DNA of 50,226 nucleotides from an uncultured Pelagibacteraceae bacterium. Its GTDB lineage: Bacteria > Pseudomonadota > Alphaproteobacteria > Pelagibacterales > Pelagibacteraceae. Both the position numbers and the translations under genes were made by a program. The notes beneath the pieces were generated by a model. It did not search any database, was not told the DNA's origin, and was given only the letters and a program-made list of their open reading frames with translations. Where the stretch lies: assembly GCA_902518595.1 (NCBI GenBank), contig CABYGR010000003.1:1-50226 (forward strand). The letters run 5' to 3'. Below are positions 27,413-35,394 of this stretch, in pieces. The stretch's first letter is position 1; each line of letters starts with the position of its first letter.

Positions 27413-28636
27413 TTAATTGTTATTTTTGTCTCTTTTTCTTGAAATAAGTTGTGTTAAAGAATCAACCATCGTGTCTGAAGCTTTAAATATATCAGAACTC
27501 CTAAACTCGTGTGAAATATTTTTTTCTGGATTTGTTTTGTCTTCAATCACAATACCTTCTTCTGGTGAATTATTTTTTATATAAATTAACAATAGCCACT
27601 CTTCATCTTCAGACTCATCCCATCTGATAAAGATCTCACCTGTCTCAAATCTTCGATCAATACAACGAAAAATGGACATATTTCGGGTAACATGTCTTTT
27701 ATTTAATTGAAATACTAAACTACTTGCACTTCTATAAAAACTTTCCAAAGCAAATTCAATTTTTTGTCTTGCTAAAGTATATTCCTTCTCTTTTAATAAT
27801 AATGTTTCTCTATCCTCATCACCTTGAAGTTTTACTCCTAAAGCTTCAACTCTTTCTTTAATCTTCTGATCTCTAATAATCCGGTATTTCTGTTTAAGTT
27901 TGTCAATTCTTTCTTGTAATCCCGAATAGTCTTCTCTTTTTTCTCTTAAAGAAATTTTTTCAAGTCTCTCTAACTCTTTAACTTCTCGAATTCTAAATTT
28001 TTCTATTTGTTTATCTAATCTTAATTGTTTTAAAAACTGTTTCTGTTTTTCTGCTTGCTCAATTCTTAAAAGTGCCTGTTCTTTTCTTAAAAATAATTTT
28101 ATGTCTTTTGTTCTTTGTTTTTCTAATCTGATCTCATCTTTTAATGCTTGCTCTTTTAATTTTGCTATTAAAGTTTCTTTTTCTTTCTTTTGTTTTTCAA
28201 TTACAATTTTTTCTTTTCTTTCATTTTCAATCTTTTCTAATTTAAGCCTTCTTTTTTCATCATCTTTTAAAATTTTATAATTTGAAATTGTTTCTGAAAT
28301 TTTATCAAAAAATCCTTGGATATATTTCTCTAATGTAAAATTAATTTTAAACTTTAATTTTGGCTTTAAAGATAGTTGTAGTTTAACTAATTTTAAAATT
28401 AAATTCTCTTTTTGAACTCTCTTAATCTTTGAAATAATCGTTTTTTTTTTAATATTTTTTAATTTTCTTTTTTTAGTCTTATTAATTTTTTTATTATAAA
28501 TTTTTTTTATTTTTTTTGTTTTTTTTGTTTTTTTTATTTTTTTTATTTTTTTAGAATTTTTTTTTAATCGTTTTGATTTAAATATTTTTTTTACAAATCT
28601 TTTATTTTTTTTAGATTTTTTTTGTTTTTTTTTCAT
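27413..28636 (-). CDS. Lys-rich, coiled-coil protein (407 aa), unknown
   Basis: Three parts can be seen. Residues 1-75 are extremely basic: 37 of the first 70 are Lys, with KK/KKI/KKT repeats. Residues ~110-290 form a long charged coiled coil rich in Glu, Lys, Arg and Leu. The last ~110 residues look folded and less biased, with FRCIDRRFETGEIFIRWDE and EEWLLLIYIKN. No family recognised. The basic tail might bind nucleic acid or membranes, which is only an inference. Its T/A-run DNA is a likely site of assembly trouble. It lies between cfa and the 97-aa membrane protein. Confidence 0.72.
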   Translation of the reverse strand: MKKKQKKSKKNKRFVKKIFKSKRLKKNSKKIKKIKKTKKTKKIKKIYNKKINKTKKRKLKNIKKKTIISKIKRVQKENLILKLVKLQLSLKPKLKFKINFTLEKYIQGFFDKISETISNYKILKDDEKRRLKLEKIENERKEKIVIEKQKKEKETLIAKLKEQALKDEIRLEKQRTKDIKLFLRKEQALLRIEQAEKQKQFLKQLRLDKQIEKFRIREVKELERLEKISLREKREDYSGLQERIDKLKQKYRIIRDQKIKERVEALGVKLQGDEDRETLLLKEKEYTLARQKIEFALESFYRSASSLVFQLNKRHVTRNMSIFRCIDRRFETGEIFIRWDESEDEEWLLLIYIKNNSPEEGIVIEDKTNPEKNISHEFRSSDIFKASDTMVDSLTQLISRKRDKNNN

Positions 28637-28665
28637 TTTAAAAGAAGTCTATTTCTATCAACAAT

Positions 28666-29853
28666 TTATTGATAAATATAGTCTCTAGTCGCAGGAGTTG
28701 CCGTATAATTTTTTGTAAGTTGAAATTGATAAACAACTTGATCACCCCACTTGAATGCCATTTCACATCCAGTAAGATAAAATTCCCACATTCTAAAAAA
28801 TTTTTCATCAAACATTTCGATGATCTTCTGTTTATTTTTAATACAATTTTCTTTCCAATGTCTTAAAGTATGTGAATAATGAAGTCTCAAAACCTCTATA
28901 TCAGTGACAACTAAGCCAGCTTTTTCAATGGGAGTTGTTACTTCACTTAAGCTTGGAGTATAACCCCCTGGAAAAATATATTTTGTTATCCATGGATGTG
29001 GGTCCCTTGGTGGGTTGACTGATCCTATTGTGTGTATTAATGAAATACCATCTTCTTTTAATAAATTTTCTATTTGGTGAAAAAACTTTTTATAAAATTT
29101 TCTTCCAACGTGCTCAAACATTCCGACACTTACAATTCTATCAAATTTTTCATTAAGCTCTCTATAATCCATTAATTTAAATTTAATCTGATTTTCTAAA
29201 TTCATTTCTTTTGCTTTTTTTGTACAATAATCAATTTGGTTTTCAGACAATGTTATTCCAGTAACCTCACATTTTGCACTTTTAGCTATATCAATTGCTA
29301 ATGAACCCCAACCACAACCTATATCTAAAATCTTTTGGTTAGGCTTAATATCTAGTTTTTTTATTATGTGTTGAATTTTATTATTTTGCGCTGTTTCTAA
29401 ACTATCATTTTCATTTTTAAAGTAAGCACAAGAATATTGTCTCTTTGGATCTAAAAATAAATCATAAAGATCATCTGAAATATCATAATGATGAGATACA
29501 TTCATTTTAGATTTTTTAATAAAATTGAAGTTTGTTAAATATCTATATGATCCTCTAAGTCTATTAATCAAATAACTAAAAAAATTTAGATCACCTCTTC
29601 CAAAATTCATTAGTGCTAAATTTAAAAAATCAGTAAGAGTTCCATTTTCTATTATTATTTCACCATCTGTATAAGCTTCACCAAAATATAAATCTGGATG
29701 AAGTAATAGTTTATAATGAAGACTCTTATTTAAAATTTTTAATTTTATAGGGTTTTTTCCTGGATCACCAATAATATAATCTTTTGAATTAGCATCTGTT
29801 AAAATAAAACCATCTTTTTTAAAAACCTTATTTAAAAAACTTGCAAGTTTCAT
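28666..29853 (-). CDS. cfa: Cyclopropane-fatty-acyl-phospholipid synthase family methyltransferase
   Basis: Adds a methylene from SAM to unsaturated phospholipid acyl chains. The 395 residues have the N-terminal lipid-binding domain with HPDLYFGEAYTDGEI, then HHYDISDDLYDLFLD (about residue 122), the SAM site ILDIGCGWGSLAIDIA (about residue 175) and VSVGMFEHVG, followed by FPGGYTPSL. All are classic CFA synthase landmarks. Related enzymes modify fatty acids in other ways, so the product is inferred. It begins 1 bp after the DapA-like aldolase gene, suggesting a shared transcript. Confidence 0.88.
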   Translation of the reverse strand: MKLASFLNKVFKKDGFILTDANSKDYIIGDPGKNPIKLKILNKSLHYKLLLHPDLYFGEAYTDGEIIIENGTLTDFLNLALMNFGRGDLNFFSYLINRLRGSYRYLTNFNFIKKSKMNVSHHYDISDDLYDLFLDPKRQYSCAYFKNENDSLETAQNNKIQHIIKKLDIKPNQKILDIGCGWGSLAIDIAKSAKCEVTGITLSENQIDYCTKKAKEMNLENQIKFKLMDYRELNEKFDRIVSVGMFEHVGRKFYKKFFHQIENLLKEDGISLIHTIGSVNPPRDPHPWITKYIFPGGYTPSLSEVTTPIEKAGLVVTDIEVLRLHYSHTLRHWKENCIKNKQKIIEMFDEKFFRMWEFYLTGCEMAFKWGDQVVYQFQLTKNYTATPATRDYIYQ

Positions 29854-29854
29854 G

Positions 29855-30739
29855 CTAGGCCGCCAAAGATGATTTAGTTGTGAAATTTAAATCCTTTAAA
29901 GTATCTATCAAATCTTTTTCGTCAATTTTATTTAAAAGACTTAAAGGAGGTAAAATGTTTTTATAAATTTCATTATCTTGAGAATAAAAAGTGTGTAATC
30001 CAGAGATTAAGTTAAATTTATCGAAAGCAGTTCTTATGTTACATAATTTTTTATTAAATGATTGCTCTTTACCTGAATGGAAATCATCATAAACCTTTCT
30101 AGATATTTCAGCCGTTACATTACATGTGGCTGTGATTATTCCTGAACATCCTAATTGTAAGCCCTTTAATAATTTTAACTCTGACCCAGGAAATATTGAA
30201 AAATTTTCTAATTTTAAATTTTCAAATAAATTATATGAGCTATCTTTTACACCTACTATTTGACTAGGAAATTTTTTTACAAGTTCTTTTACACAATCTA
30301 TACTAAATTTATATCCACACAGCTTCTCAAAATTATAAAGAATGATCTTACTTTCTGGAATGGATTCTATTATTCTTGTATAAAATTCTATAACCTCAGA
30401 GTCTCCATATTTATAATAAGCAGGAGGCATAATTAAAAATTTGTTAAAATTTAATGAACTTGCTATTTTCATAAAATTAATTGTTTCACCTAAAGAATTT
30501 AGACCTGTGCCAATTAAATGTTTATCTTTATATTTGCTTCTAGAAAGTTTATTTAACAAATCAATTTTTTCAGAAATAGATATTAATTGAGATTGTCCCG
30601 TGCTTCCAAATATTGCTGTTCCATGACATCCTTGATCTATCAATTTTTCAGCATGATTTATTGTTTTTTCAATATTTAGGCTCAAATCAGAATTAAGAAC
30701 TGACATAGTAGCTGCAAAAATTCCACTTATTTTTGTCAT
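29855..30739 (-). CDS. Dihydrodipicolinate synthase/N-acetylneuraminate lyase family aldolase
   Basis: A 294-residue class I aldolase of the DapA/NanA superfamily. The Schiff-base Lys is in VGVKDSSYN (about residue 158), and the conserved Tyr in ILYNFEKLCG (about residue 133). The substrate loop reads FGSTGQSQ instead of the GTTGE of true DapA, so lysine synthesis is doubtful and a different pyruvate-dependent aldolase is likelier. It is divergent from the family 9 glycosyltransferase gene with a ~50 bp gap and is followed by cfa. Confidence 0.78.
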   Translation of the reverse strand: MTKISGIFAATMSVLNSDLSLNIEKTINHAEKLIDQGCHGTAIFGSTGQSQLISISEKIDLLNKLSRSKYKDKHLIGTGLNSLGETINFMKIASSLNFNKFLIMPPAYYKYGDSEVIEFYTRIIESIPESKIILYNFEKLCGYKFSIDCVKELVKKFPSQIVGVKDSSYNLFENLKLENFSIFPGSELKLLKGLQLGCSGIITATCNVTAEISRKVYDDFHSGKEQSFNKKLCNIRTAFDKFNLISGLHTFYSQDNEIYKNILPPLSLLNKIDEKDLIDTLKDLNFTTKSSLAA

Positions 30740-30788
30740 AATAAAAATTTATATAAAAAATATACTTAGTAAAGTTTATAAATACCAT

Positions 30789-31751
30789 ATGAAAATATTA
30801 GCAGTTCAAAATAGAATGGGAATTGGAGATACTATTATTTTTTTACCTTTTATAAAGGCTTTATACAAAAAATTTAATTCTCCAATCAGCTTACTTGTTA
30901 AAGAAAGCTCAAAAGCTAATCAATATTTACACCAAACAAAATATATCGACAAAATTCTTCTTCTTGAGAGAGACAACAAAAGTAATAATAGACATGGTGG
31001 TTTTTTTGGAAGTATTAATTTAATAAAAGATTTAAAAAAACAAAATTTTGACAAAATTTTTATTTTTAATTCATCTTTTAGATTTTATTTAATCTCAAAG
31101 TTTTCTGGAATTTCTGAAATTTATCAATATCCGTTATTTAAAAAAAAAAATCAACACGTCACTGATGCCCCAAGAAATTTTATTAAAGATAAGTTAAATT
31201 TAGAAGTTAATGAAGATCCTGAAATTCAAATTGATGAGGAATTAAATTCAGAATGGATTAGAAAGTTTCAAATAAATAAAAACGAAATGAATATACTTTT
31301 TGGTGTAGGAGGTTCTGGACCTACTAAAAGGATTCCAGCAAAAACATTTTTAAGTGTAATGGATAAAATTTCAAAAATTAAAAAATGTAATTTTTTTCTT
31401 GCTGCAGGTAAAAATATTGAAGAGCAAAATATAATTAGAGAGATTCTTGAGTCTAGGTATAAAAATTATTGTATACCTTTAGATAATTTTTCAATTAAGG
31501 ATACTTTACCAATCATAAAAAAATGTAATTTATCTGTTTGCAATGACTCAAGTTTTAGTCATTTATCTGCTGCACTAGGAATTAAAACAATAACCCTAAT
31601 GGCAGATACACCTTTAATTTATGGAAATTATAGTTCTAAAATGTTTCCAATTATCCCTGATGGTGAAAAGACAGTTACTCATGATACACTTGGAAAAGAA
31701 AAAATTAATCCCCAAAAAATATATAACAAAATTTTAGAAATTATAAATTAA
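30789..31751 (+). CDS. Glycosyltransferase family 9 (heptosyltransferase-like)
   Basis: A 320-residue cytosolic GT9 enzyme. The N-terminal KILAVQNRMGIGDTIIFLPFIKALYK is the family's first Rossmann strand and loop; the second domain has FGVGGSGPTKRIPAKTF (about residue 176) and the donor-site CNDSSFSHLSAALGIKT (about residue 250). It probably adds a sugar to LPS core; heptose is usual for the family but not provable here. It shares a TTAA with the convergent DnaJ-domain gene. Confidence 0.8.
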   Translation: MKILAVQNRMGIGDTIIFLPFIKALYKKFNSPISLLVKESSKANQYLHQTKYIDKILLLERDNKSNNRHGGFFGSINLIKDLKKQNFDKIFIFNSSFRFYLISKFSGISEIYQYPLFKKKNQHVTDAPRNFIKDKLNLEVNEDPEIQIDEELNSEWIRKFQINKNEMNILFGVGGSGPTKRIPAKTFLSVMDKISKIKKCNFFLAAGKNIEEQNIIREILESRYKNYCIPLDNFSIKDTLPIIKKCNLSVCNDSSFSHLSAALGIKTITLMADTPLIYGNYSSKMFPIIPDGEKTVTHDTLGKEKINPQKIYNKILEIIN

Positions 31752-32251
31752 GAAATTTCATTCAAAACTATATCTTTAGCTTCATTTACAATCGAAGATA
31801 ATCGAGAAGTCTCTGGAGAAATATCTGGATGAATCTTCTTTTGTATTTTTATATAAGCTTTATTTACATCCTCTTTTGTAATCTTTTTATTTTGATCTAA
31901 ATTTAAGATTTTATAAGCCTCAGAAACAGATATTGAAGATAAATTATTAGAATTTGATTTATTAAAAGAGAATCTTCCAGATCTTCTTAAGGTTTGCAAA
32001 AGTCTAAAAAGAGATATTAATTGGAAAATTGACAGTCCTTTTAACTTCAAAAGTGCCAGACTGGCTAAAGTAAGTGGTAAGGTTAATAAGAATCTACCGC
32101 CTATAGCAAATAAAATTGCCAAAATGATTAGACCTACAATTAATAAAAATCTGAGACCTTTTGATATTTTTTTTGATGAAATATTACTTATGAATTTCAA
32201 GACCAAATAAAAAATTGCTAATATTACTAGTGTATAAATTATTATATTCAT
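31748..32251 (-). CDS. Membrane-anchored DnaJ-domain protein
   Basis: A 167-residue protein with two or three N-terminal hydrophobic helices (about residues 1-20, 33-55 and possibly 57-70) and a C-terminal J-like domain: SEAYKILNLDQNKKITKEDVNKAYIKIQKKIHPD, with the HPD tripeptide near residue 139. The order (membrane part first, short J-domain last) resembles TIM14/Pam18-like bacterial proteins. It probably stimulates a DnaK ATPase at the membrane. It is divergent from ptrB with only 15 bp between start codons. Confidence 0.8.
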   Translation of the reverse strand: MNIIIYTLVILAIFYLVLKFISNISSKKISKGLRFLLIVGLIILAILFAIGGRFLLTLPLTLASLALLKLKGLSIFQLISLFRLLQTLRRSGRFSFNKSNSNNLSSISVSEAYKILNLDQNKKITKEDVNKAYIKIQKKIHPDISPETSRLSSIVNEAKDIVLNEIS

Positions 32252-32266
32252 ATATCTGTATTTCTA

Positions 32267-34342
32267 ATGAAAGTACCACAACTTAAAAAGAAACTAGAGT
32301 TAAAATCTTGTCACAATATAACATGGGAAGACAATTATAGCTGGGTGCATCAAAAAAACATTCTTGAAGTTCTTAAAGATAGTTCAAAATTAATACCAAA
32401 TGTAAGAAAATATCTTGAAGAGGAGAATAGATATACAAAATATAATTTGAGAGATACAAAAGAATTTCAAAGAAAATTATTTAATGAAATTAAAGGTAGA
32501 ATAAAATTAGATGATGAATCATTAGCATTTAAAGATAAACAATATGAATATTGGGATAAAACAACAGCAAAAGGAAATTACTCTATCAAACTTAGAAAAA
32601 AGATTGGTTCTAATAAAATAGAAGAATTCTGGAATGGAGATAAAGAAAAAAAAAAATTGAAAACAGAGTATTTTGGTATTGGTGATTTAGAAGTCAGCAA
32701 TAATGATGAATATTTGGGTTATTCATTAGATTTAAAAGGTTCAGAATATTTTACAATATATGTAAGAGATATTTCTTCAAAAAAATTAATTACTGAAAAA
32801 ATTGAAGAAACTAGTGGGAGTATTACCTTTAGTTTAGATGATAAATATATATTTTATTCTAAACTTGATAAATTTCATAGACCTAGAAAAATCTTTAGAC
32901 ACAAAATAGGGTCTGCAAAAAAAAACGATGAACTTATTTTTGAGGAAAAAAGTGATGCATTTACAGTTGGAATAAGTTTAAGTGCAGATGAGAAATATTT
33001 TTTTATTACAACATCAGATCACAATACATCTGAACAATACTATTTTACAGTAGATGAAAAAAATCCAAAACCAAAATTAATTAAAAAAAGAAAAAAAGGG
33101 GTAATTTATTCTGTCACTTCTTGGAAAGATTATTTTTATTGCCATACCAATGAAAATGCAGAAGACTTCAAAATTGAAAAATGTAAAAATTTATTAAAAC
33201 AAAATTGGGAAGTTTATATTGCTCCTAAAAATGAAGTTCTTATTGGTGGATTAATATTTTTAGATAATTGGATTATCAGAGCAGAAAAGTCAGATGCTCT
33301 GAGTAAATTATTTGTTAAAAATAATATTACAGGAATAGAAGAAGAATTAATTTTTTCAGATGAAAAAGTTATTGTGCCTGGTATTTCATTAATTCAAAGA
33401 GATAAAAATACTGATTTGGTGCATTTATCTTATTCTTCTCCCAAAACCCCAGGTAAAACATATTTGTATAATTTAAAAACAAAGGAAAAAAAATTAGTTA
33501 AAGAGCAAGAAATTCCCTCTGGTCATAATCCAGATGATTATATCGTCGAAAGATTAGAATGTCCTTCTCATGATGGAAGGTTAATTCCAATTACGATAAC
33601 AAGACATAAAAAAACAAAAATTGATGGGTCAGCAAATTTGCTTTTATATGGTTATGGATCATATGGAAGTTCTATGTCACCAGATTTTTCATCAACTAAA
33701 TTTAGTTTAATTGATAGAGATATTATTTGGGTAACAGCCCATATTAGAGGAGGTATGGAAAGAGGAATGAAATGGTGGAAAGAGGGAAAACTTCTAAATA
33801 AAAAAAATACATTCGAGGATTATATTGCTGCAGGAAGATATTTGATTGAAAAAAGATACACCTCTAAATCAAAAATAATTGGTTATGGAGGATCAGCAGG
33901 TGGATTATTGATGGGCGCAGTGGTAAATCAAGCATCTGAATTATTTTTAGGAGTTATAATGGCAGTACCTTTTGTGGACTCATTGACAACTAATTTAGAT
34001 CACTCACTTCCACTAACGATTGGAGAGTTTGATGAATTTGGTAATGCTAAAGATAATAAAGAACATTTTAAATATATTTTGTCTTATTCTCCTTATCACA
34101 ACATAAAAAAAATGGATTATCCTCATATTTTAATTACTACTAGTTTAAGTGACAATAGAGTCCTTTTCGATGAGCCTACAAAATTTACAGCTAAACTTAG
34201 AGATTACAAAACTGATAATAATCTTCTTTTACTTAAAACTGAAATGAATGCAGGTCATGGTGGAAAATCTGGGAGAGACGGAGCTATAGAAGAAGTTGCA
34301 TTTGATTATGCTTTTATTCTGAAAATATCAAATAAAATTTAA
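32267..34342 (+). CDS. ptrB: Oligopeptidase B-like S9A serine peptidase
   Basis: A 691-residue prolyl-oligopeptidase-family peptidase that cleaves small peptides, usually after basic residues. It has an N-terminal beta-propeller region and a C-terminal alpha/beta-hydrolase. The nucleophile is in GYGGSAGGLLMG (about residue 545), with the Asp in SLSDNRV and the His in NAGHGGKSGR. The ITRHKK and AHIRGGMERG segments match oligopeptidase B. Length is normal. No terminator is seen before the hsp20 promoter. Confidence 0.9.
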   Translation: MKVPQLKKKLELKSCHNITWEDNYSWVHQKNILEVLKDSSKLIPNVRKYLEEENRYTKYNLRDTKEFQRKLFNEIKGRIKLDDESLAFKDKQYEYWDKTTAKGNYSIKLRKKIGSNKIEEFWNGDKEKKKLKTEYFGIGDLEVSNNDEYLGYSLDLKGSEYFTIYVRDISSKKLITEKIEETSGSITFSLDDKYIFYSKLDKFHRPRKIFRHKIGSAKKNDELIFEEKSDAFTVGISLSADEKYFFITTSDHNTSEQYYFTVDEKNPKPKLIKKRKKGVIYSVTSWKDYFYCHTNENAEDFKIEKCKNLLKQNWEVYIAPKNEVLIGGLIFLDNWIIRAEKSDALSKLFVKNNITGIEEELIFSDEKVIVPGISLIQRDKNTDLVHLSYSSPKTPGKTYLYNLKTKEKKLVKEQEIPSGHNPDDYIVERLECPSHDGRLIPITITRHKKTKIDGSANLLLYGYGSYGSSMSPDFSSTKFSLIDRDIIWVTAHIRGGMERGMKWWKEGKLLNKKNTFEDYIAAGRYLIEKRYTSKSKIIGYGGSAGGLLMGAVVNQASELFLGVIMAVPFVDSLTTNLDHSLPLTIGEFDEFGNAKDNKEHFKYILSYSPYHNIKKMDYPHILITTSLSDNRVLFDEPTKFTAKLRDYKTDNNLLLLKTEMNAGHGGKSGRDGAIEEVAFDYAFILKISNKI

Positions 34343-34350
34343 TTATCTTA

Positions 34351-34379
34351 CTTGAAAACTTTAAATTAATTACCATATG
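34351..34379 (+). promoter_or_regulatory. RpoH (sigma-32)-type promoter of hsp20
   Basis: CTTGAAA at 34351-34357, a 15-base spacer, and CCATATG at 34373-34379. Spacing and boxes match those ahead of groES in this window. It starts 9 bases after the ptrB stop codon and leaves a leader of about 55 bases. Confidence 0.75.
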
Positions 34380-34380
34380 T

Positions 34381-34441
34381 GTGGGGTAAGTCGCCTTATG
34401 GGGCTTGCAAAAAATAAACTTGCTTAACAAAGGAGAATATT
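34381..34441 (+). promoter_or_regulatory. hsp20 leader, possible ROSE-like RNA thermometer
   Basis: The leader has an imperfect hairpin AAGTCGCC-TTAT-GGGGCTT (34388-34406). Next to the start codon, TTGCT (34420-34424) is followed by AAGGAG (34430-34435), an arrangement like the U(U/C)GCU...AGGA signature of ROSE thermometers. CTTG (34419-34422) can also pair with CAAAG (34428-34432), partly hiding the ribosome-binding site. ROSE elements commonly control small heat-shock genes in alphaproteobacteria. The structure is drawn by eye. Confidence 0.42.
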
Positions 34442-34888
34442 ATGACAAGTAAAGATCTATCTATATTTAACTCTCTAAGACCTTTCTCAATTGGATTTGA
34501 TGATATGTTTGACCAATTTGAGAATATGCTTGGTAATGGTGCTTTGACGATGCAGTCAAACTATCCACCATACAATATCAGAAAAACTGGCAAGGACAAT
34601 TATGCAATAGAAGTTGCTTTAGCAGGTTTTAATAAAAAAGATGTTGAAGTTGAGTTTGAAGATAATTTATTAACTGTAAGAACCAAACAAATTGATAAAT
34701 CTGATGACAATAATGTTGATGGTGAAATTATCCACAAAGGTATATCTCAAAGACAATTTGCAAGATCATTTACTATTGCTGATGATGTAAAAGTCAATGA
34801 TGCTGAACTTAAAGATGGTCTTTTAACAATATCTTGTGAAAGAATTGTCCCAGAGCATAAAAAGAAAAAATTTATTCAAATTAAATAA
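34442..34888 (+). CDS. Small heat-shock protein, Hsp20/alpha-crystallin family
   Basis: A 148-residue ATP-independent holdase that binds unfolding proteins (IbpA-like). The N-terminal arm contains SIGFDDMFDQFENML; the alpha-crystallin domain runs from YNIRKTGKDNYAIEVALAGF to the conserved strand with ...DAELKDGLLTISCER..., followed by a short C-terminal tail with VPEHKKKKF. AAGGAG at 34430-34435 sets the start. It is monocistronic: heat-shock promoter before, hairpin after. Confidence 0.95.
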   Translation: MTSKDLSIFNSLRPFSIGFDDMFDQFENMLGNGALTMQSNYPPYNIRKTGKDNYAIEVALAGFNKKDVEVEFEDNLLTVRTKQIDKSDDNNVDGEIIHKGISQRQFARSFTIADDVKVNDAELKDGLLTISCERIVPEHKKKKFIQIK

Positions 34889-34903
34889 TTCATAAAAATT
34901 TCT

Positions 34904-34930
34904 TGTGGGGATTATTCCCCACAATTTCAA
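34904..34930 (+). terminator. hsp20 terminator-like hairpin
   Basis: TGTGGGG-ATTATT-CCCCACA forms a perfect 7-bp stem at 34904-34923, 15 bp after the stop codon. The following ATTTCAAATTT is only modestly T-rich, so termination may be incomplete or mainly protect the leftward lipoprotein gene. Confidence 0.75.
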
Positions 34931-34945
34931 ATTTAAACTGTTTGT

Positions 34946-35248
34946 CTAAATACATCCACTAGAAGTAAAGCTGATTATAATATTGTCTTGATTTACTTCA
35001 AACTTTCTTTCACAAGATATTCCGTATTTTTTTGATTTAAAAACAATAATTTTATTTCCTTTTTCACTAATGAAATCTTCATTGGGTTTTCCTAGCTCCA
35101 TTTTTAATTCATTAATTTCTTTTCCAACAAATTTTCCATACTTCAGATTTTCTTTTTCAGCAACAGCATCGGATTTTTCTTTTATTGTTTGACAACCCAC
35201 TAGAATAAAAGAAGCTAATATAAAAAGGATAAACTTTCTAAATTTCAT
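34946..35248 (-). CDS. Small lipoprotein (100 aa), unknown
   Basis: The signal peptide ends in a lipobox ILVGC (Cys at about residue 19), so a lipid-anchored periplasmic protein is expected. The mature part has GKEINELKMELGKPNED, a pattern seen in SmpA/BamE-like small outer-membrane lipoproteins (a 'G.s...v...lG.P' start), and two later Cys in ISCERKF and SSGCI that could form a disulfide. Family not certain. It converges on hsp20 and is divergent from the purine permease. Confidence 0.65.
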   Translation of the reverse strand: MKFRKFILFILASFILVGCQTIKEKSDAVAEKENLKYGKFVGKEINELKMELGKPNEDFISEKGNKIIVFKSKKYGISCERKFEVNQDNIIISFTSSGCI

Positions 35249-35394
35249 ACATATTTTATATCATGAAATTTTAATGATTAATTAACCTCAAAGTTGTAAA
35301 TTTTATTAAAATAGTAACAATTCATAGTATTTTACCAAAGTCCAAAAAGATTTTTCAATTAGAATCAACTACTGTACTTAAAAATGGAGGTCTA

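Noticed and set aside
28436-28636. T-rich tract in the Lys-rich gene considered as simple-sequence repeat or assembly artefact
   Set aside because: It encodes an uninterrupted frame ending in a coherent folded domain, so it is better explained as coding.
35249-35394. 146-base leader before the purine permease examined as a purine riboswitch
   Set aside because: I could not find the conserved junction and loop sequences of the purine riboswitch; only a good GGAGG ribosome-binding site is visible.
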